From Palsa-504 sp003136255 (GTDB lineage: Bacteria; Actinomycetota; Actinomycetes; Streptosporangiales; Streptosporangiaceae), in NCBI GenBank assembly GCA_003136255.1, contig PLDT01000092.1:1-63163 (forward strand): 63,163 bases of DNA, in the 5' to 3' direction. The position numbers were made by a program, and so were the translations under genes. Numbering within the stretch: position 1 is the stretch's first letter; each line of letters begins with the position of its first letter. Of this stretch, positions 25,590-34,597 are shown in pieces. The notes beneath the pieces were generated by a model. That model was given only the letters and a program-made list of their open reading frames with translations, was not told where the DNA came from and ran no database searches.

Positions 25590-26018
25590 TCAGACGCTCA
25601 GGCGCCCAGGCCTGGCTTCCGGTGGTCCGGGCGGCGTGATCCCGGCCAGGTGCAACAGGTGCTCCTCCTCGGGCTCGGGCAGCGCCATCACGCCCGAGCT
25701 CGGGGCGGGCTTGGGCTTACGTGGCTTCCTGGGCCCCGATCCACCGCCCCGGCCCCGGTACACGATCAGGCCGTTCACCGGATCGGGCGCGCCGTCCAGG
25801 GCCGCACGGACCACGGGCAGCGCGCGGAACGCCTCCCACTGGGCGTCGGAGTCGAAGAGCACCTCGAACACCACGCCGTAGCGGTGCTCATGCCACTCCC
25901 AGTAGATGGCTCCGTTGGTCAGTGCGGCTTCGATGAGTTCGTCCTGGTAGGAGTCTTTCCAGCGGCGGGCGGGTAGCTCCTCCGCGTCGAAGACCTCGAT
26001 TGACCACCACTCGGACAC
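25590..26018 (-). CDS. Conserved actinobacterial hypothetical protein
   Basis: Protein of 142 residues. The first two thirds (MSEWWSIEVFDAEELPARRW, then ALTNGAIYWEWHEHRYGVVFE) form a compact alpha/beta domain that I recognise as widely conserved in Streptomyces-like genomes but without a name. The end, after YRGRGGGSGPRKPRK, is basic and Pro-rich and probably disordered. No function can be assigned. The gene is divergent from cobS, 98 bases apart, and points toward DUF5998. Confidence 0.72.
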   Translation of the reverse strand: MSEWWSIEVFDAEELPARRWKDSYQDELIEAALTNGAIYWEWHEHRYGVVFEVLFDSDAQWEAFRALPVVRAALDGAPDPVNGLIVYRGRGGGSGPRKPRKPKPAPSSGVMALPEPEEEHLLHLAGITPPGPPEARPGRLSV

Positions 26019-26116
26019 GGCTATCCCACCGCCATCGGTTATGTCAGACCCCGTTATGGTTCATGCCCTCTCAAGATAGTACGTCTTTTGGGGACCTGCC
26101 GATAGGCTCCTTGGCC

Positions 26117-26935
26117 ATGAGGTGGAGCGGGCTGAGGCTGTCCGTGACGCTGCTGACCGTGATCCCGCTACGCACCCCCGTCCCCGGGCAGCCGGGCGCT
26201 GATCCGGTGCGCCCGGCGACGGTCGGCGCGGCCATGGCGTGGGCGCCAGCGGTGGGGCTGCTGCTCGGCGTCGTCGCGGTGGCGGTACTCGTCGTGGCCG
26301 ACCATCCGCTCGGCGCCGGACCGCTGACCGCGGCGGGTCTCGCGGTAGTCGCACTCGCGCTCCTGACCCGGGGACTGCACCTGGACGGCCTGGCCGACCT
26401 GGCCGACGGCCTGGGCAGCGGCAAGCCCGCGGCGATCGCGCTGGACATTATGCGCCGCTCGGACATCGGGCCGTTCGGTATCGTGACGCTCGTCCTGACC
26501 TTGCTGCTTCAGGTCGCGGCGTTGGCCAGGGCCGAGGCAGCCGGGGACGGCCGCGGACCGGCGGCGCTGATCGCCGCGGTGGTCACCGGCAGGCTGGCCC
26601 TCACCTGGGCCTGCCGACGGGGGGTGGCCGCGGCCCGGCGGGAGGGCCTCGGCGCGCTGGTGGCCGGGACGGTTCGCCCCGCCATACCGGCCGCGATCAC
26701 GCTGGTCGTACTGGCCGCGGCGGCCGCGGCGGTGACGGTCTCCGCGGTCGTCATCGGCGAGCCGCTCGGGTGGACGCTGCCGCTGGCCGTCGTGGCAGGC
26801 CTGGCCGCCGCCTTCGTCGTGCAGCGGCACGCGGTGGGCCGGCTGGGCGGCGTCACGGGCGACGTCCTCGGCGCACTCATCGAGACGGCGACCACCGTCA
26901 CCCTGGTGGTGGCCGCGATGGGTCCGAGGGCGTAA
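26117..26935 (+). CDS. cobS: Adenosylcobinamide-GDP ribazoletransferase (cobalamin-5'-phosphate synthase)
   Basis: Membrane enzyme of 272 residues that joins adenosylcobinamide-GDP to alpha-ribazole in the last part of vitamin B12 assembly. The signature LTRGLHLDGLADLADGLGSG is followed by MRRSDIGPFGIVTL, and HAVGRLGGVTGDVLGALIE sits near the C-terminus; six or seven hydrophobic segments alternate with these. Start ATG 26117 was chosen because MRWSGLRLSVTLLTVIPL is the family N-terminus; the longer frame from 26000 adds an unrelated basic leader. No other cobalamin gene and no B12 riboswitch was recognised nearby. Confidence 0.93.
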   Translation: MRWSGLRLSVTLLTVIPLRTPVPGQPGADPVRPATVGAAMAWAPAVGLLLGVVAVAVLVVADHPLGAGPLTAAGLAVVALALLTRGLHLDGLADLADGLGSGKPAAIALDIMRRSDIGPFGIVTLVLTLLLQVAALARAEAAGDGRGPAALIAAVVTGRLALTWACRRGVAAARREGLGALVAGTVRPAIPAAITLVVLAAAAAAVTVSAVVIGEPLGWTLPLAVVAGLAAAFVVQRHAVGRLGGVTGDVLGALIETATTVTLVVAAMGPRA

Positions 26936-26972
26936 AGATACTGAATAGGCGCTATACACGGAGGCCCCGCTG

Positions 26973-28625
26973 ATGCCATCGACCCACGAGGTGTTCAATC
27001 AGCCGCCGGCGCTGGCCGGGTACGACGTTGCCGCGGATCCCGCGATGCTCGACGCGCTGCGCCGCGAGGGCGCGGGCTGGGCCGAGGACGGCCTCCGCGA
27101 GCTCGGCCGCCTGGCCGGCTCGGCCCAGGCGCAGGAGTGGGGCCGTCAGGCGAACGAGCAGCCGCCGGTGCTGCGGGCCTACGACCGCTTTGGCCAACGC
27201 ATCGACGAGGTGGAGTTCCACCCGGCCTGGCATGAGCTGATGACCGTCGCGGTCGAGCACGGCCTGCACGCCACGCCGTGGCGGGATCAGCGGCCCGGCG
27301 CACACGTGGCGCGGGCCGCGGGCTTCTACGTCTGGGGCGGCACCGACGCCGGGCACTGCTGCCCCGTCTCGATGACCTACGCCATCGTGCCCGCGCTCCG
27401 GCATGCCCCGGAGCTGGCCGGACAATACGAACCGCTGCTAGCTACCCGGGAATACGACTTCGGCTTGCGTCCGCCCAGGACCAAGCGGGGCTTGCTGGCC
27501 GGCATGTCGATGACCGAGAAGCAGGGCGGCTCCGACGTCCGGGCCAACACCACCCGGGCGGTCCCGGCGGGCGACGGCAGCTACCTGCTGACCGGGCACA
27601 AGTGGTTCACGTCGGCCCCCATGGGCGACCTGTTCCTGGTGCTCGCGCAGGCTCCCGGCGGCCTGTCCTGCTTCCTGCTCCCCCGGGTGCTGCCGGACGG
27701 CAGCCGGAACGCCATGCGTCTGCAGCGCCTGAAGGACAAGCTCGGCAACCGATCGAACGCGTCGGCCGAGGTCGAGTACGATGAAGCGGTCACGTGGCTG
27801 GTCGGCGAGGAAGGCCGCGGGATCCGCACCATCATCGAGATGGTGAATATGACCCGGCTGGATTGCGTGCTCGGCACGGCGACCGGGATGCGGACCGGCG
27901 TCACGTTCGCGGCACACCATGGCGCGTACAGGATGGCGTTCGGCCGCAAGCTGGCTGACCAGCCGCTGATGGCTAACGTCCTGGCGGACCTGGCCGTTGA
28001 GTCAGAGGCGACGACGATGGCGGCGTTCCGGCTGGCTGGGTCGACCGACCGCGCGGCCCGGGGCGACGAGCAAGAGGCCGCGTTCCGGCGACTGGCGCTG
28101 GCCGCCACGAAGTACTGGGTCTGCAAACGGGCCCCCGCGCACGCCGCCGAGGCGCTCGAATGCCTGGGCGGCAACGGGTACGTGGAGGAGTCCGGGATGC
28201 CGCGCCTGTACCGGGAGGCGCCGCTGCAATCGATCTGGGAGGGTTCGGGCAACGTCGCCGCGCTCGACGCGTTGCGGGCGCTGACCAGGCAGCCCGAGAC
28301 GGCCGAGGCGTTCTTCGCCGAACTTGACCAGGCCGCCGGGGCCGACCGCCGCCTGGACCAGGCGATCGCCCGGCTGCGCAAGGAGGTCAGCGACCCCGCT
28401 GAGGAGCGAGCCCGGTATCTGGCCGAAGCCATGGCACTGGCCCTGCAGGGGGCACTGCTGGTCCGTTACGGGCACCCGGCCGTGGCGGACGCGTTCGTCG
28501 CGTCCCGCCTGGGCGACGATTCGCGCGGGCCGGGTGCCTCGTGGGGACACGCCTACGGCACGCTCCCCTCCGGTACGGACACCGCCGCCATCGTCGCTCG
28601 CGCCACGCCCGAGACCCAGCCGTGA
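26973..28625 (+). CDS. AidB-like acyl-CoA dehydrogenase
   Basis: Flavoprotein of 550 residues, longer than ordinary acyl-CoA dehydrogenases and of AidB length. THEVFNQPPALAGYD at the start, GMSMTEKQGGSDVRANTT (flavin contact), GHKWFTSAPM, RLKDKLGNRSNASAEVEY and ECLGGNGYVEESGMPRLYRE, then QSIWEGSGNV with the position of the usual catalytic Glu. AidB in E. coli belongs to the adaptive response to alkylation and binds DNA; whether this one does is unknown. The C-terminal 100 residues form the AidB-specific helical end. An alpha/beta hydrolase gene follows after 7 bases, so they are likely co-expressed. Confidence 0.9.
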   Translation: MPSTHEVFNQPPALAGYDVAADPAMLDALRREGAGWAEDGLRELGRLAGSAQAQEWGRQANEQPPVLRAYDRFGQRIDEVEFHPAWHELMTVAVEHGLHATPWRDQRPGAHVARAAGFYVWGGTDAGHCCPVSMTYAIVPALRHAPELAGQYEPLLATREYDFGLRPPRTKRGLLAGMSMTEKQGGSDVRANTTRAVPAGDGSYLLTGHKWFTSAPMGDLFLVLAQAPGGLSCFLLPRVLPDGSRNAMRLQRLKDKLGNRSNASAEVEYDEAVTWLVGEEGRGIRTIIEMVNMTRLDCVLGTATGMRTGVTFAAHHGAYRMAFGRKLADQPLMANVLADLAVESEATTMAAFRLAGSTDRAARGDEQEAAFRRLALAATKYWVCKRAPAHAAEALECLGGNGYVEESGMPRLYREAPLQSIWEGSGNVAALDALRALTRQPETAEAFFAELDQAAGADRRLDQAIARLRKEVSDPAEERARYLAEAMALALQGALLVRYGHPAVADAFVASRLGDDSRGPGASWGHAYGTLPSGTDTAAIVARATPETQP

Positions 28626-28632
28626 GCACGGG

Positions 28633-29448
28633 GTGACCAGCGTCCTGGACCGGCCCGCCCCGGCGCCCGACCTGACCGTCCCCTACGGCACGCGGCCCGA
28701 GCAGGTCATCGACCTGAGGCTGCCATCGCCGGGCCGACGGGAAGGCGCTCAGGCACCGCTGATCGTGCTCGTCCACGGCGGGTTCTGGAGGCCCGCCTAC
28801 GACCGGCACCATCTCGGGCCGATGGCCAGCGCCCTGGCCGCGGCCGGATATGTGGTCGCGGTGCCCGAATACCGCCGCGCCGGAATGGCCGAAGAGGGCT
28901 GGGCGGGGCCGTTCAACGACATCGCTTCGGCCCTGGACCAGGTCGCCGCGATCGCCGGTCCGCACGGCGCGGACACCAGCCAGGTCACCTGGGCGGGCCA
29001 TTCCGCGGGCGGTCACCTCGTGCTCTGGGCCGCTGCCCGGCCGGGGTTGCCGGCCGGATCGCCATGGCGCGGGCCCAGCGCGGCTATGCACGTCGTATCG
29101 CTGGCGGGATGTAGTTCGTTGCGCCTGTGCGCGGATTGGAATCTAGGCGCCGGCGCGGTGCGCGTGCTGATGGGCGGCGGACCCGACGACGTTCCCGAAC
29201 GTTATGCCGTCGCCGATCCCGCGGCACTGCCCGCGCCGGTGGTCCCGGTCACCCTCGTCCACGGCGTTGATGATGAGACGGTGCCGCTGCAAATGAGCCA
29301 GGTGTTCCCCGTCGGCCGCCTGGTCGAAATCCCGGGCGCCGGCCACTTCGACCTCATCGATCCGCAAAGCCGTGCGTGGCCACGCGTTCTATCCGTTCTG
29401 GCCGGTACCGGTTTCGGCGACAACCGGCTGTGCCCTTCCGCCATCTGA
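28633..29448 (+). CDS. Alpha/beta hydrolase, kynurenine-formamidase/esterase-like
   Basis: Protein of 271 residues. The oxyanion loop is LIVLVHGGFWRPAYD, the nucleophile elbow GHSAGGHLVLW, the acid in HGVDDETVP and the histidine in PGAGHFDLID. This HGGFW type is shared with formamidases and carboxylesterases. Start GTG 28633 (MTSVLDRPAPAPDLTVPYG) is 8 bases after the AidB-like stop; the frame is open much further upstream but only as a shadow of that gene. A terminator hairpin wraps its stop codon. Confidence 0.84.
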   Translation: MTSVLDRPAPAPDLTVPYGTRPEQVIDLRLPSPGRREGAQAPLIVLVHGGFWRPAYDRHHLGPMASALAAAGYVVAVPEYRRAGMAEEGWAGPFNDIASALDQVAAIAGPHGADTSQVTWAGHSAGGHLVLWAAARPGLPAGSPWRGPSAAMHVVSLAGCSSLRLCADWNLGAGAVRVLMGGGPDDVPERYAVADPAALPAPVVPVTLVHGVDDETVPLQMSQVFPVGRLVEIPGAGHFDLIDPQSRAWPRVLSVLAGTGFGDNRLCPSAI

Positions 29449-29466
29449 TGACGCGGAAGGGCACAG
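29428..29466 (+). terminator. Strong hairpin spanning the stop codon of the alpha/beta hydrolase gene
   Basis: CTGTGCCCTTCCGC (29428-29441) pairs perfectly with GCGGAAGGGCACAG (29453-29466) over 14 bp with an 11-base loop. The stop TGA (29446-29448) is in the loop. It is GC-rich with no T tract. It would end the AidB-hydrolase transcript and may also protect its 3' end. Confidence 0.8.
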
Positions 29467-29584
29467 TATCCCGAAAGGGCCGCGGTGCTGAAGCGGCGGG
29501 AAGTTAAGGCCATGACGGACTTGCCGAGCGTACGGCGCACACGAGCCGTTTGTTCGATGAGCCGCCACGCGACCGCGGCCAAGA

Positions 29585-29923
29585 CTAGCTCCCGGTCGCC
29601 GCGCGGAACCTGACCACCAATTCGGCAGGGACGCGCCCGCGGTCCTTGACCTCGATGCCTTGCGCCTTCGCCCACTCCCGGACTTCGGTGGTATTGACCC
29701 CAGTGGCCGACGCCCGGCGTCCGCTGCGGGCCGGCCGCCGGGCCGCCCCTGTGCTCCGCCGCGCGGCGTCAATGTACCTGGCCAATGACTTCCGCAGTGC
29801 GTCAGCGTGCTTTGCGTTCAGATCGATCTCGTACTCGGCACCATCCAGTGCAAAGCGGACGGTGCCCTCAGCCTCACTGCCATCGATGTCATCGATGAAC
29901 AGGGTCTGTATCTTCTGGGCCAC
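29585..29923 (-). CDS. lsr2: Lsr2 nucleoid-associated protein
   Basis: Xenogeneic silencer of 112 residues that bridges AT-rich DNA, the actinobacterial counterpart of H-NS. The N-terminal dimerisation domain starts MAQKIQTLFIDDIDGSEAEG and includes VRFALDGAEYEIDLN; a basic linker rich in Arg and Ala follows; the DNA-binding domain is TEVREWAKAQGIEVKDRGRV with the RGR AT-hook-like loop. Start GTG 29923 has GGAG 7 bases upstream. The preceding 60 bases are AT-rich (TAATCT is a possible -10). Its position next to the gene-poor, AT-softer stretch is suggestive but not proof of a regulatory link. Confidence 0.95.
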   Translation of the reverse strand: MAQKIQTLFIDDIDGSEAEGTVRFALDGAEYEIDLNAKHADALRKSLARYIDAARRSTGAARRPARSGRRASATGVNTTEVREWAKAQGIEVKDRGRVPAELVVRFRAATGS

Positions 29924-30641
29924 GTGTGCTCCGTTTCTCTCGTTGAATTGTGACTAGATTAGATGATGGAAGGCCGATAAGCACACCCTGGGTCGCATGT
30001 TGAGAATGCGTGTCCTTCGCGGCAGGATGACCACGCCATCTCGGCGGGCCTAGGAGACGGGATGAAGTAACCATCAGTATGCGGGTGCATACTTCGAGCC
30101 GATAGCCGAGCAAGTCTCAAGCCTGAACCGGACGACTTGTACGCTGGTCGACGTCATTGCTGTCATGCGGGTAACGGGTCGGCTCGCATGCCGTGGTCCG
30201 CGCATTGCACGCCTGGCGAGCCATCTCGTCTGGATCCGGACACTAGTTCCTTAACAGTGCGTTAGCCGCACTCGGTCGGCCCGCCGCGGCCCCGACACAT
30301 CGACGTGAGGGCCAGACGTGAGTACCGCAGGCGGTGTCCGGCCAGACCACGTTGCCGTTGACGACGACTTGACGCTTCGACTGAAATGCACGTGCATTAC
30401 AGCCTCTATTCACGGTCTATCGCTAAATGAGCACGATCCCTCGCTACTGGTAGTCGGGTGCGGAAACGCTGGATGACCCGCTCATCACCCCGCCGCACCC
30501 GGCTACCCCTATCCGGTTGCTTTCGGTTGCTTTCGGTCTGGAGGGTTCTCGCCGAAGATATCGGCGGGCATTACCGATATTCCGGTCACGTCCGCCGGTA
30601 AACTACTGAGCGTCACGGTATCGGCGCATAACCGCAGAGCG
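29924..30641. other. 718-base intergenic region with several palindromes, no gene seen
   Basis: No open frame with normal codon use, tRNA or known RNA was recognised. Palindromes are AGTATGC-GGGT-GCATACT (30076-30093), AATGCACGTGCATT (30385-30398, perfect 14 bp) and ATATCGG-N9-CCGATAT (30558-30580). A 10-base unit GTTGCTTTCG is repeated in tandem at 30516-30535. The left end holds the lsr2 promoter. The rest could hold operators, a small RNA or the eroded remains of a gene. Confidence 0.6.
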
Positions 30642-31118
30642 CTAGCGGAGCGGTGATTTGCCCGCCCCGCGCATTTGCGTCCAGGTCTTGCCGCTGCGCA
30701 CGCTGGCCGGCTGTTCGGCGACGATGTCCGAACCCGGACGGGCAGCCTCGTCCCGGACCTTGACCAGGATCCAGCGCTTTGGGCCGGTACGCGTCAGCGC
30801 GAAGCCACCCGACAGCTTGTGGCCGTGCAGGATAAAGGAGATGTGGCCCGGCTCGTCGCGGACGATCTCGGCGGTTCCCTCATCCCAGATGATCACCGCG
30901 CCGGTACCGCGGCGCTGACCCTCGTGGACGCCCTCGAACTCGCCCGCGGCCAGGGTATGATCCTCGACCGGGACCGCCAGCCGCCGGACACCCGGATCGA
31001 GCGACGGCCCTTTGGGCACCGCCCATGACCGCAGCACCTCGCCGGACTGCAGCCGGAAGTCAAAGTGCAGCGTCGTCGCGTCGTGCAACTGCACGACGAA
31101 ACGCGGCGGAGCGGTCAC
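30642..31118 (-). CDS. Stand-alone LigD 3'-phosphoesterase domain protein
   Basis: Protein of 158 residues equal to the phosphoesterase module of bacterial NHEJ ligase D. FVVQLHDATTLHFDFRLQSG carries the His/Asp metal-binding residues, followed by EVLRSWAVPKGPSLDPG, GTGAVIIWDEGTAEI, ISFILHGHKLSGGFALTRTG and KRWILVKVRDEAARPG. Such single-domain proteins trim 3'-phosphate and 3'-ribonucleotide ends. No Ku, polymerase or ligase gene is in the window. The start is uncertain; the frame begins at a GTG at 31118. Confidence 0.86.
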   Translation of the reverse strand: MTAPPRFVVQLHDATTLHFDFRLQSGEVLRSWAVPKGPSLDPGVRRLAVPVEDHTLAAGEFEGVHEGQRRGTGAVIIWDEGTAEIVRDEPGHISFILHGHKLSGGFALTRTGPKRWILVKVRDEAARPGSDIVAEQPASVRSGKTWTQMRGAGKSPLR

Positions 31119-31668
31119 GCTCCCCAGTATGTGCCGCAGGGCGGTCCGATGACGGTCGACAGGTCACCGATCCGGCGCGTGCCCCGGAAGTTTGGGGCTT
31201 GTGGCGGTGCTTTGATGAACGTGGGCGTTTGGGGCTTGGGGCACACAATCCCCCATGGAGGGCCGCGCGGCACCTGTGCCACGGGCCCGCCCTCCCGTCG
31301 GCTAACGATAGCGGCGGCGATGACCTTGTGACAGCTTCGGCCTGCCCGCGCTCGTCACAGCCATCACAGCGCATCACTGGCGTCAGGCCAGGCGGAGGAA
31401 CTCTCCGGTTATTGCGGTTGATTCGGGTCCTGCGGTCGATCCGGGGTACGGGAACGCCGCAGGCTCGCTGCCCCGGATCCACCACGCAGCCCGGATCAAC
31501 CGCGGAAATGTGACGGAAGCGGCGGATGTGCGTGGTGCGGCGTCGAGTCCGAGGCTGGTGGCACATCGGCCCCCGAAGACAGGAGCGTGCCACCTGTGCC
31601 CGGCGGCTGGCCGTCGAGGTCGTGGTTACCCTGTGACCGCTGGGGCCCGTGCTGCTGTCGTGCCCGCC
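31119..31668. other. 550-base stretch without a supportable gene
   Basis: Long frames exist on both strands but are Arg-, His- and Pro-rich with no family resemblance. A 12-base direct repeat GTTTGGGGCTTG occurs at 31190-31201 and 31227-31238. It lies between the phosphoesterase gene and an RHS remnant, so it may be degraded DNA. Confidence 0.5.
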
Positions 31669-32040
31669 GGACGCCCACGATGGCCCGAACCACCGGCCCG
31701 CCCGCCATGAGGACCGGTAGGCGCGGCCGATGACCAGCGGCAGGACCCCGGGAAGCGACACGTCGTCCTGGAACAGCAGCACGTCCCCGGTGGCCACGTC
31801 GACCGGGTCCGCCGCCTGCGCGATGTCCGCGGGGGACCGCGCCGCCAGGGCTGGACCTCCGGCGGCGTCCCAGGACCAGCGAGCCCGGTCCAGGAGCGAG
31901 ACGGCATCCGGACGCTGCTGCGGCGCTCGTACGGCGTCGGTGGCCCTTGGCCGCGGCACGAACGCACTCCGGGATGCGTCGGCCGCCCGGTCGGCCAGCG
32001 GCTCGGCCTCGTTCGTCAGATCGGAGAACCGGTCGTTCAC
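31669..32040 (-). pseudogene. Remnant of an RHS/DUF6531 polymorphic-toxin gene
   Basis: The minus-strand frame reads DPVDVATGDVLLFQDDVSLP, GVLPLVIGRAYRSSWRAGRW and FGPSWAS, the start of the RHS barrel (DUF6531) in actinobacterial contact-dependent toxins. The similarity stops abruptly after SWAS at about 31669, where intact proteins continue with a TLDQRLEV-like segment and over a thousand residues of YD repeats. Upstream of 32040 the frame remains open but turns Arg-rich and non-coding. No toxin tip, immunity gene or transposase was found nearby. Confidence 0.7.
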
Positions 32041-32543
32041 CGGCAGACCGGCCTGGTCAGGCGGTCCGGGGGGCCGCAGTGCACCTCGGCAGCGTTCCCC
32101 GGCCGCGGCGCGGACCGATCTGCGACCGGCACCAGCGGCTGGCGGCCGCTGGCTTCACCGGGCGTCCGCCGAACCGTGACGTGCCCAGCCTGCAACCCCG
32201 CCCGGGCCTGCCCCGAAGCGCCATGCCCCGGTCCATCGAGAATCCGCCCGCCATCGGCCACCTCCAATCGCCCTCGCCCATACTTCGGATCACGGGCGTT
32301 AATGGGCGGCAGGTTCAACGGGGTTTCTTTATTTTTCCGAACGACCCTGGTGCGACCTGCGCGCAGCGGGCTACGGCATCGAGGTGCGCACTCCAGATGC
32401 ATGCCGCCGGCCGATCGCAGGATAGACACGCTGATCCGATAGTTACCAAGCTGTGACGAGGGACTGCTGGTCAGATTCGCGCCTCAGCAGTCTTACGGGT
32501 GGAGATCAGCTGTCCTAACGGTTTCTTGGAGGGTTGGAAGCAG
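32041..32543. other. Intergenic region, with an inverted repeat before the propeller-like gene
   Basis: The left two thirds show no supportable coding. At 32462-32492 GACTGCTG and CAGCAGTC form a perfect 8-bp inverted repeat around 15 bases, 52 bases before the ATG at 32544. It could be an operator or the 5' leader hairpin of that gene. Confidence 0.5.
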
Positions 32544-33614
32544 ATGAGTATCAAGGTTCGCCGCGCTGCATTGTTCGCGGCTGCGGTCGTCGCGGTGGCC
32601 GGCTGCGCGCAGGCCGCATGGGCGGCGCCGATCTCGGCCCCGGCCTGGCACACCGTCAAGCGGGTTTCGAGCGGGCCCAACGGCGTCTTCACCGCGGTCA
32701 CCGCGGCCGGCCAGCGCGGCGGGTGGGCGTTCGACGGCTTCACCAAGGCCACCGCCTGGGAGCGGAACGGATCGAGCTGGACGCAGGTCCCCTTCCCGAG
32801 CCTGAGCAACGAGATGGTCGTCGCGGCCGGCGCGAGTTCGGCCACCAATGTCTGGGCGGTCACCGACGAGTTCGGCAAATCCCGGGCGCTGCGCTGGAAC
32901 GGCCAGCACTGGACGGTGATGCGATCCTTCTCCCGCGCGATCGGCAGCGTCGTCGTGCTCAGCTCCGCGGACGTCTGGGTGTTCGGCCAGCCCGATGTTC
33001 CCGGCGCCGATCTGGGCGCCTGGCATTACAACGGCCGCGCCTGGACCCAGGTCGCGTCCGGCCACGGCCTGGAGGGCGGCAGCGGCCGGTCGGGCAGTGA
33101 CATCTGGGCCTTCGACGGGGCCGATGTGGCCCACTGGAACGGGTCCACCTGGTCCCGCACCTCGCTGGCGTCCCTGCTGCCAGCCAAGCAGGAACTGAAC
33201 GACCCGGTCCTGAGCGGCATCTACGAACAGTCCAGGCACAGCGTCTACGCCATCGCGAACGGCCAGCTGCAGGACGAGGGCGGTCCGCTGGTCATCCTGC
33301 ACTGGAACGGCTCGGTGTGGTCCAAGGTGGCCGGGGGCAACTTCGGGTTCGGCACGCTCCAGCAGTTCAGCCCCGACGGCCACGGCGGGCTGTGGCTGCC
33401 GATGCCGGGGTTCGGCGGCCAGAAGTCGTACCTGCTGCACTACTCGGACGGGCACCTGACCCAGGCCGTACTGCCGGGTGGCCCGAGCAAGATCACGGTC
33501 GACACGGTGGCGCTCATCCCCGGCACCAGCGACGTGCTGGCCGGCGGCGACACCCACGGCTCGGCCGACCCCGGGACCGACGTGGTGGGCGTAATCCTGC
33601 AGTACGAGATCTGA
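32544..33614 (+). CDS. Secreted protein with WNG-type repeats, probable beta-propeller
   Basis: Exported protein of 356 residues. The N-terminus MSIKVRRAALFAAAVVAVAG has a basic start and hydrophobic core followed by Cys-Ala; AVAGC reads as a lipobox, and AWA-AP is an alternative signal peptidase I site. The mature part has at least four repeats of the type WN/YNG-x-x-W (ALRWNGQHWTVM, AWHYNGRAWTQV, VAHWNGSTWSRT, ILHWNGSVWSKV) with DVWVFG/DIWAFD strands between, as in kelch/galactose-oxidase-like propellers. No catalytic residues are evident. ATG 32544 follows GGAGGG. Its ligand is unknown. Confidence 0.8.
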   Translation: MSIKVRRAALFAAAVVAVAGCAQAAWAAPISAPAWHTVKRVSSGPNGVFTAVTAAGQRGGWAFDGFTKATAWERNGSSWTQVPFPSLSNEMVVAAGASSATNVWAVTDEFGKSRALRWNGQHWTVMRSFSRAIGSVVVLSSADVWVFGQPDVPGADLGAWHYNGRAWTQVASGHGLEGGSGRSGSDIWAFDGADVAHWNGSTWSRTSLASLLPAKQELNDPVLSGIYEQSRHSVYAIANGQLQDEGGPLVILHWNGSVWSKVAGGNFGFGTLQQFSPDGHGGLWLPMPGFGGQKSYLLHYSDGHLTQAVLPGGPSKITVDTVALIPGTSDVLAGGDTHGSADPGTDVVGVILQYEI

Positions 33615-33777
33615 TCTATGCGTCCGGCCCTGGGAGGCACGCACCGCTCCCGGGGCAGGAACCACGCTCCGTTCGGTCCAATACTTCAGAGCGCGGCCGA
33701 ATGGTCACTTGCGGTGTTCAATGGGCCGAGCCTTCGCTGGTTTGCTTGCGGGCTGTAGCCGGGCTAGCGTGCCAGGC

Positions 33778-34509
33778 ATGGCAGCGGACGGGCAGCGGCA
33801 CATCATCGCGATCGGCGGCGGCATGCTCGCGCCGGAGGGCCAGGTGCCCGTGCACCTGGCCAACGCGCTGCGGCTGACCGGGCAGCGTGAGCCCCGGCTG
33901 TGCGTGCTGAACACGGCGGCCGGCGACGACGCGCGGTGGACGCTGGCCATGTATGACCGCCTGGCCGGGAGCCCGATCCGGGTCAGCCACCTGGCCCTGT
34001 TCCCGATGCCGAACGTCCGCGACCCCGAAGACCTGCTGCTGTCGCAGGACCTGATCTTCGTCGGCGGCGGCAGCGTGGCCAACATGCTGGCCGTGTGGCG
34101 GGTGCACGGACTCGACGTGATCCTGCGCAAGGCCTGGCAGGCGGGCATCGTGCTGGCCGGGTCGAGCGCCGGCGGGATCTGCTGGTTCGAGGGCGGCACC
34201 ACGGACTCGTTCGGGCGGGAGCTGCGGGCCTTTACCGACGGGCTCGGGTTCCTGCCCGGCAGCTACTGCCCGCACTACCACTCCGAACCGGGCCGGCGGC
34301 CGCTGTACCACGGGCTGATCGCGGACGGCACGCTGCCCGGCGGGATCGCCTGCGACGACGGGGCGGCCGCCCACTTCACCGACGACACGCTGACCGAGCT
34401 GATCACCGACCGGCCGACCTCGGTCGCGTACCGCGTCTCCGGATCCGCGGGCCCGGGCGTCACCGAGACTGCGCTCCTGACCCGGTACCTCGACGAGGAC
34501 GCCTCGTAG
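33778..34509 (+). CDS. Peptidase E family protein (S51)
   Basis: Protein of 243 residues with the class-I-glutaminase-like fold of dipeptidase E and cyanophycinase. The nucleophile elbow is AGSSAGGICWF (Ser130). FVGGGSVANMLAVWR precedes it, and LPGSYCPHYHSEPGR holds the His region. Peptidase E cleaves Asp-X dipeptides. Start ATG 33778 (MAADGQRHIIAIGGG) is the family N-terminus; the frame reaches back to 33709 without it. The gene is flanked by unrelated genes with over 80 bases on each side, so it is probably a single unit. Confidence 0.88.
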   Translation: MAADGQRHIIAIGGGMLAPEGQVPVHLANALRLTGQREPRLCVLNTAAGDDARWTLAMYDRLAGSPIRVSHLALFPMPNVRDPEDLLLSQDLIFVGGGSVANMLAVWRVHGLDVILRKAWQAGIVLAGSSAGGICWFEGGTTDSFGRELRAFTDGLGFLPGSYCPHYHSEPGRRPLYHGLIADGTLPGGIACDDGAAAHFTDDTLTELITDRPTSVAYRVSGSAGPGVTETALLTRYLDEDAS

Positions 34510-34597
34510 CGCGGGTCGGCTTCTCCACCCTGGGATAGAGGACAAGGTCTAGCCGGGGGCTGACGCGCGGGCGGGGCCGAATTGGCACCCTCGAGGT

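Noticed and set aside
30076..30580. Palindromes as a CRISPR array or tRNA-like element
   Set aside because: The palindromes differ in sequence and spacing, there are no repeated spacers, and no cloverleaf can be drawn.
31190..31238. 12-base direct repeats as attachment or transposon target duplications
   Set aside because: They are only 37 bases apart and no transposase, integrase or inverted terminal repeat lies between or beside them.
31060..31668. Long minus-strand frame downstream of the RHS remnant
   Set aside because: Past the RHS part it is Arg/His/Cys-rich and has no family match; not supported as a gene.
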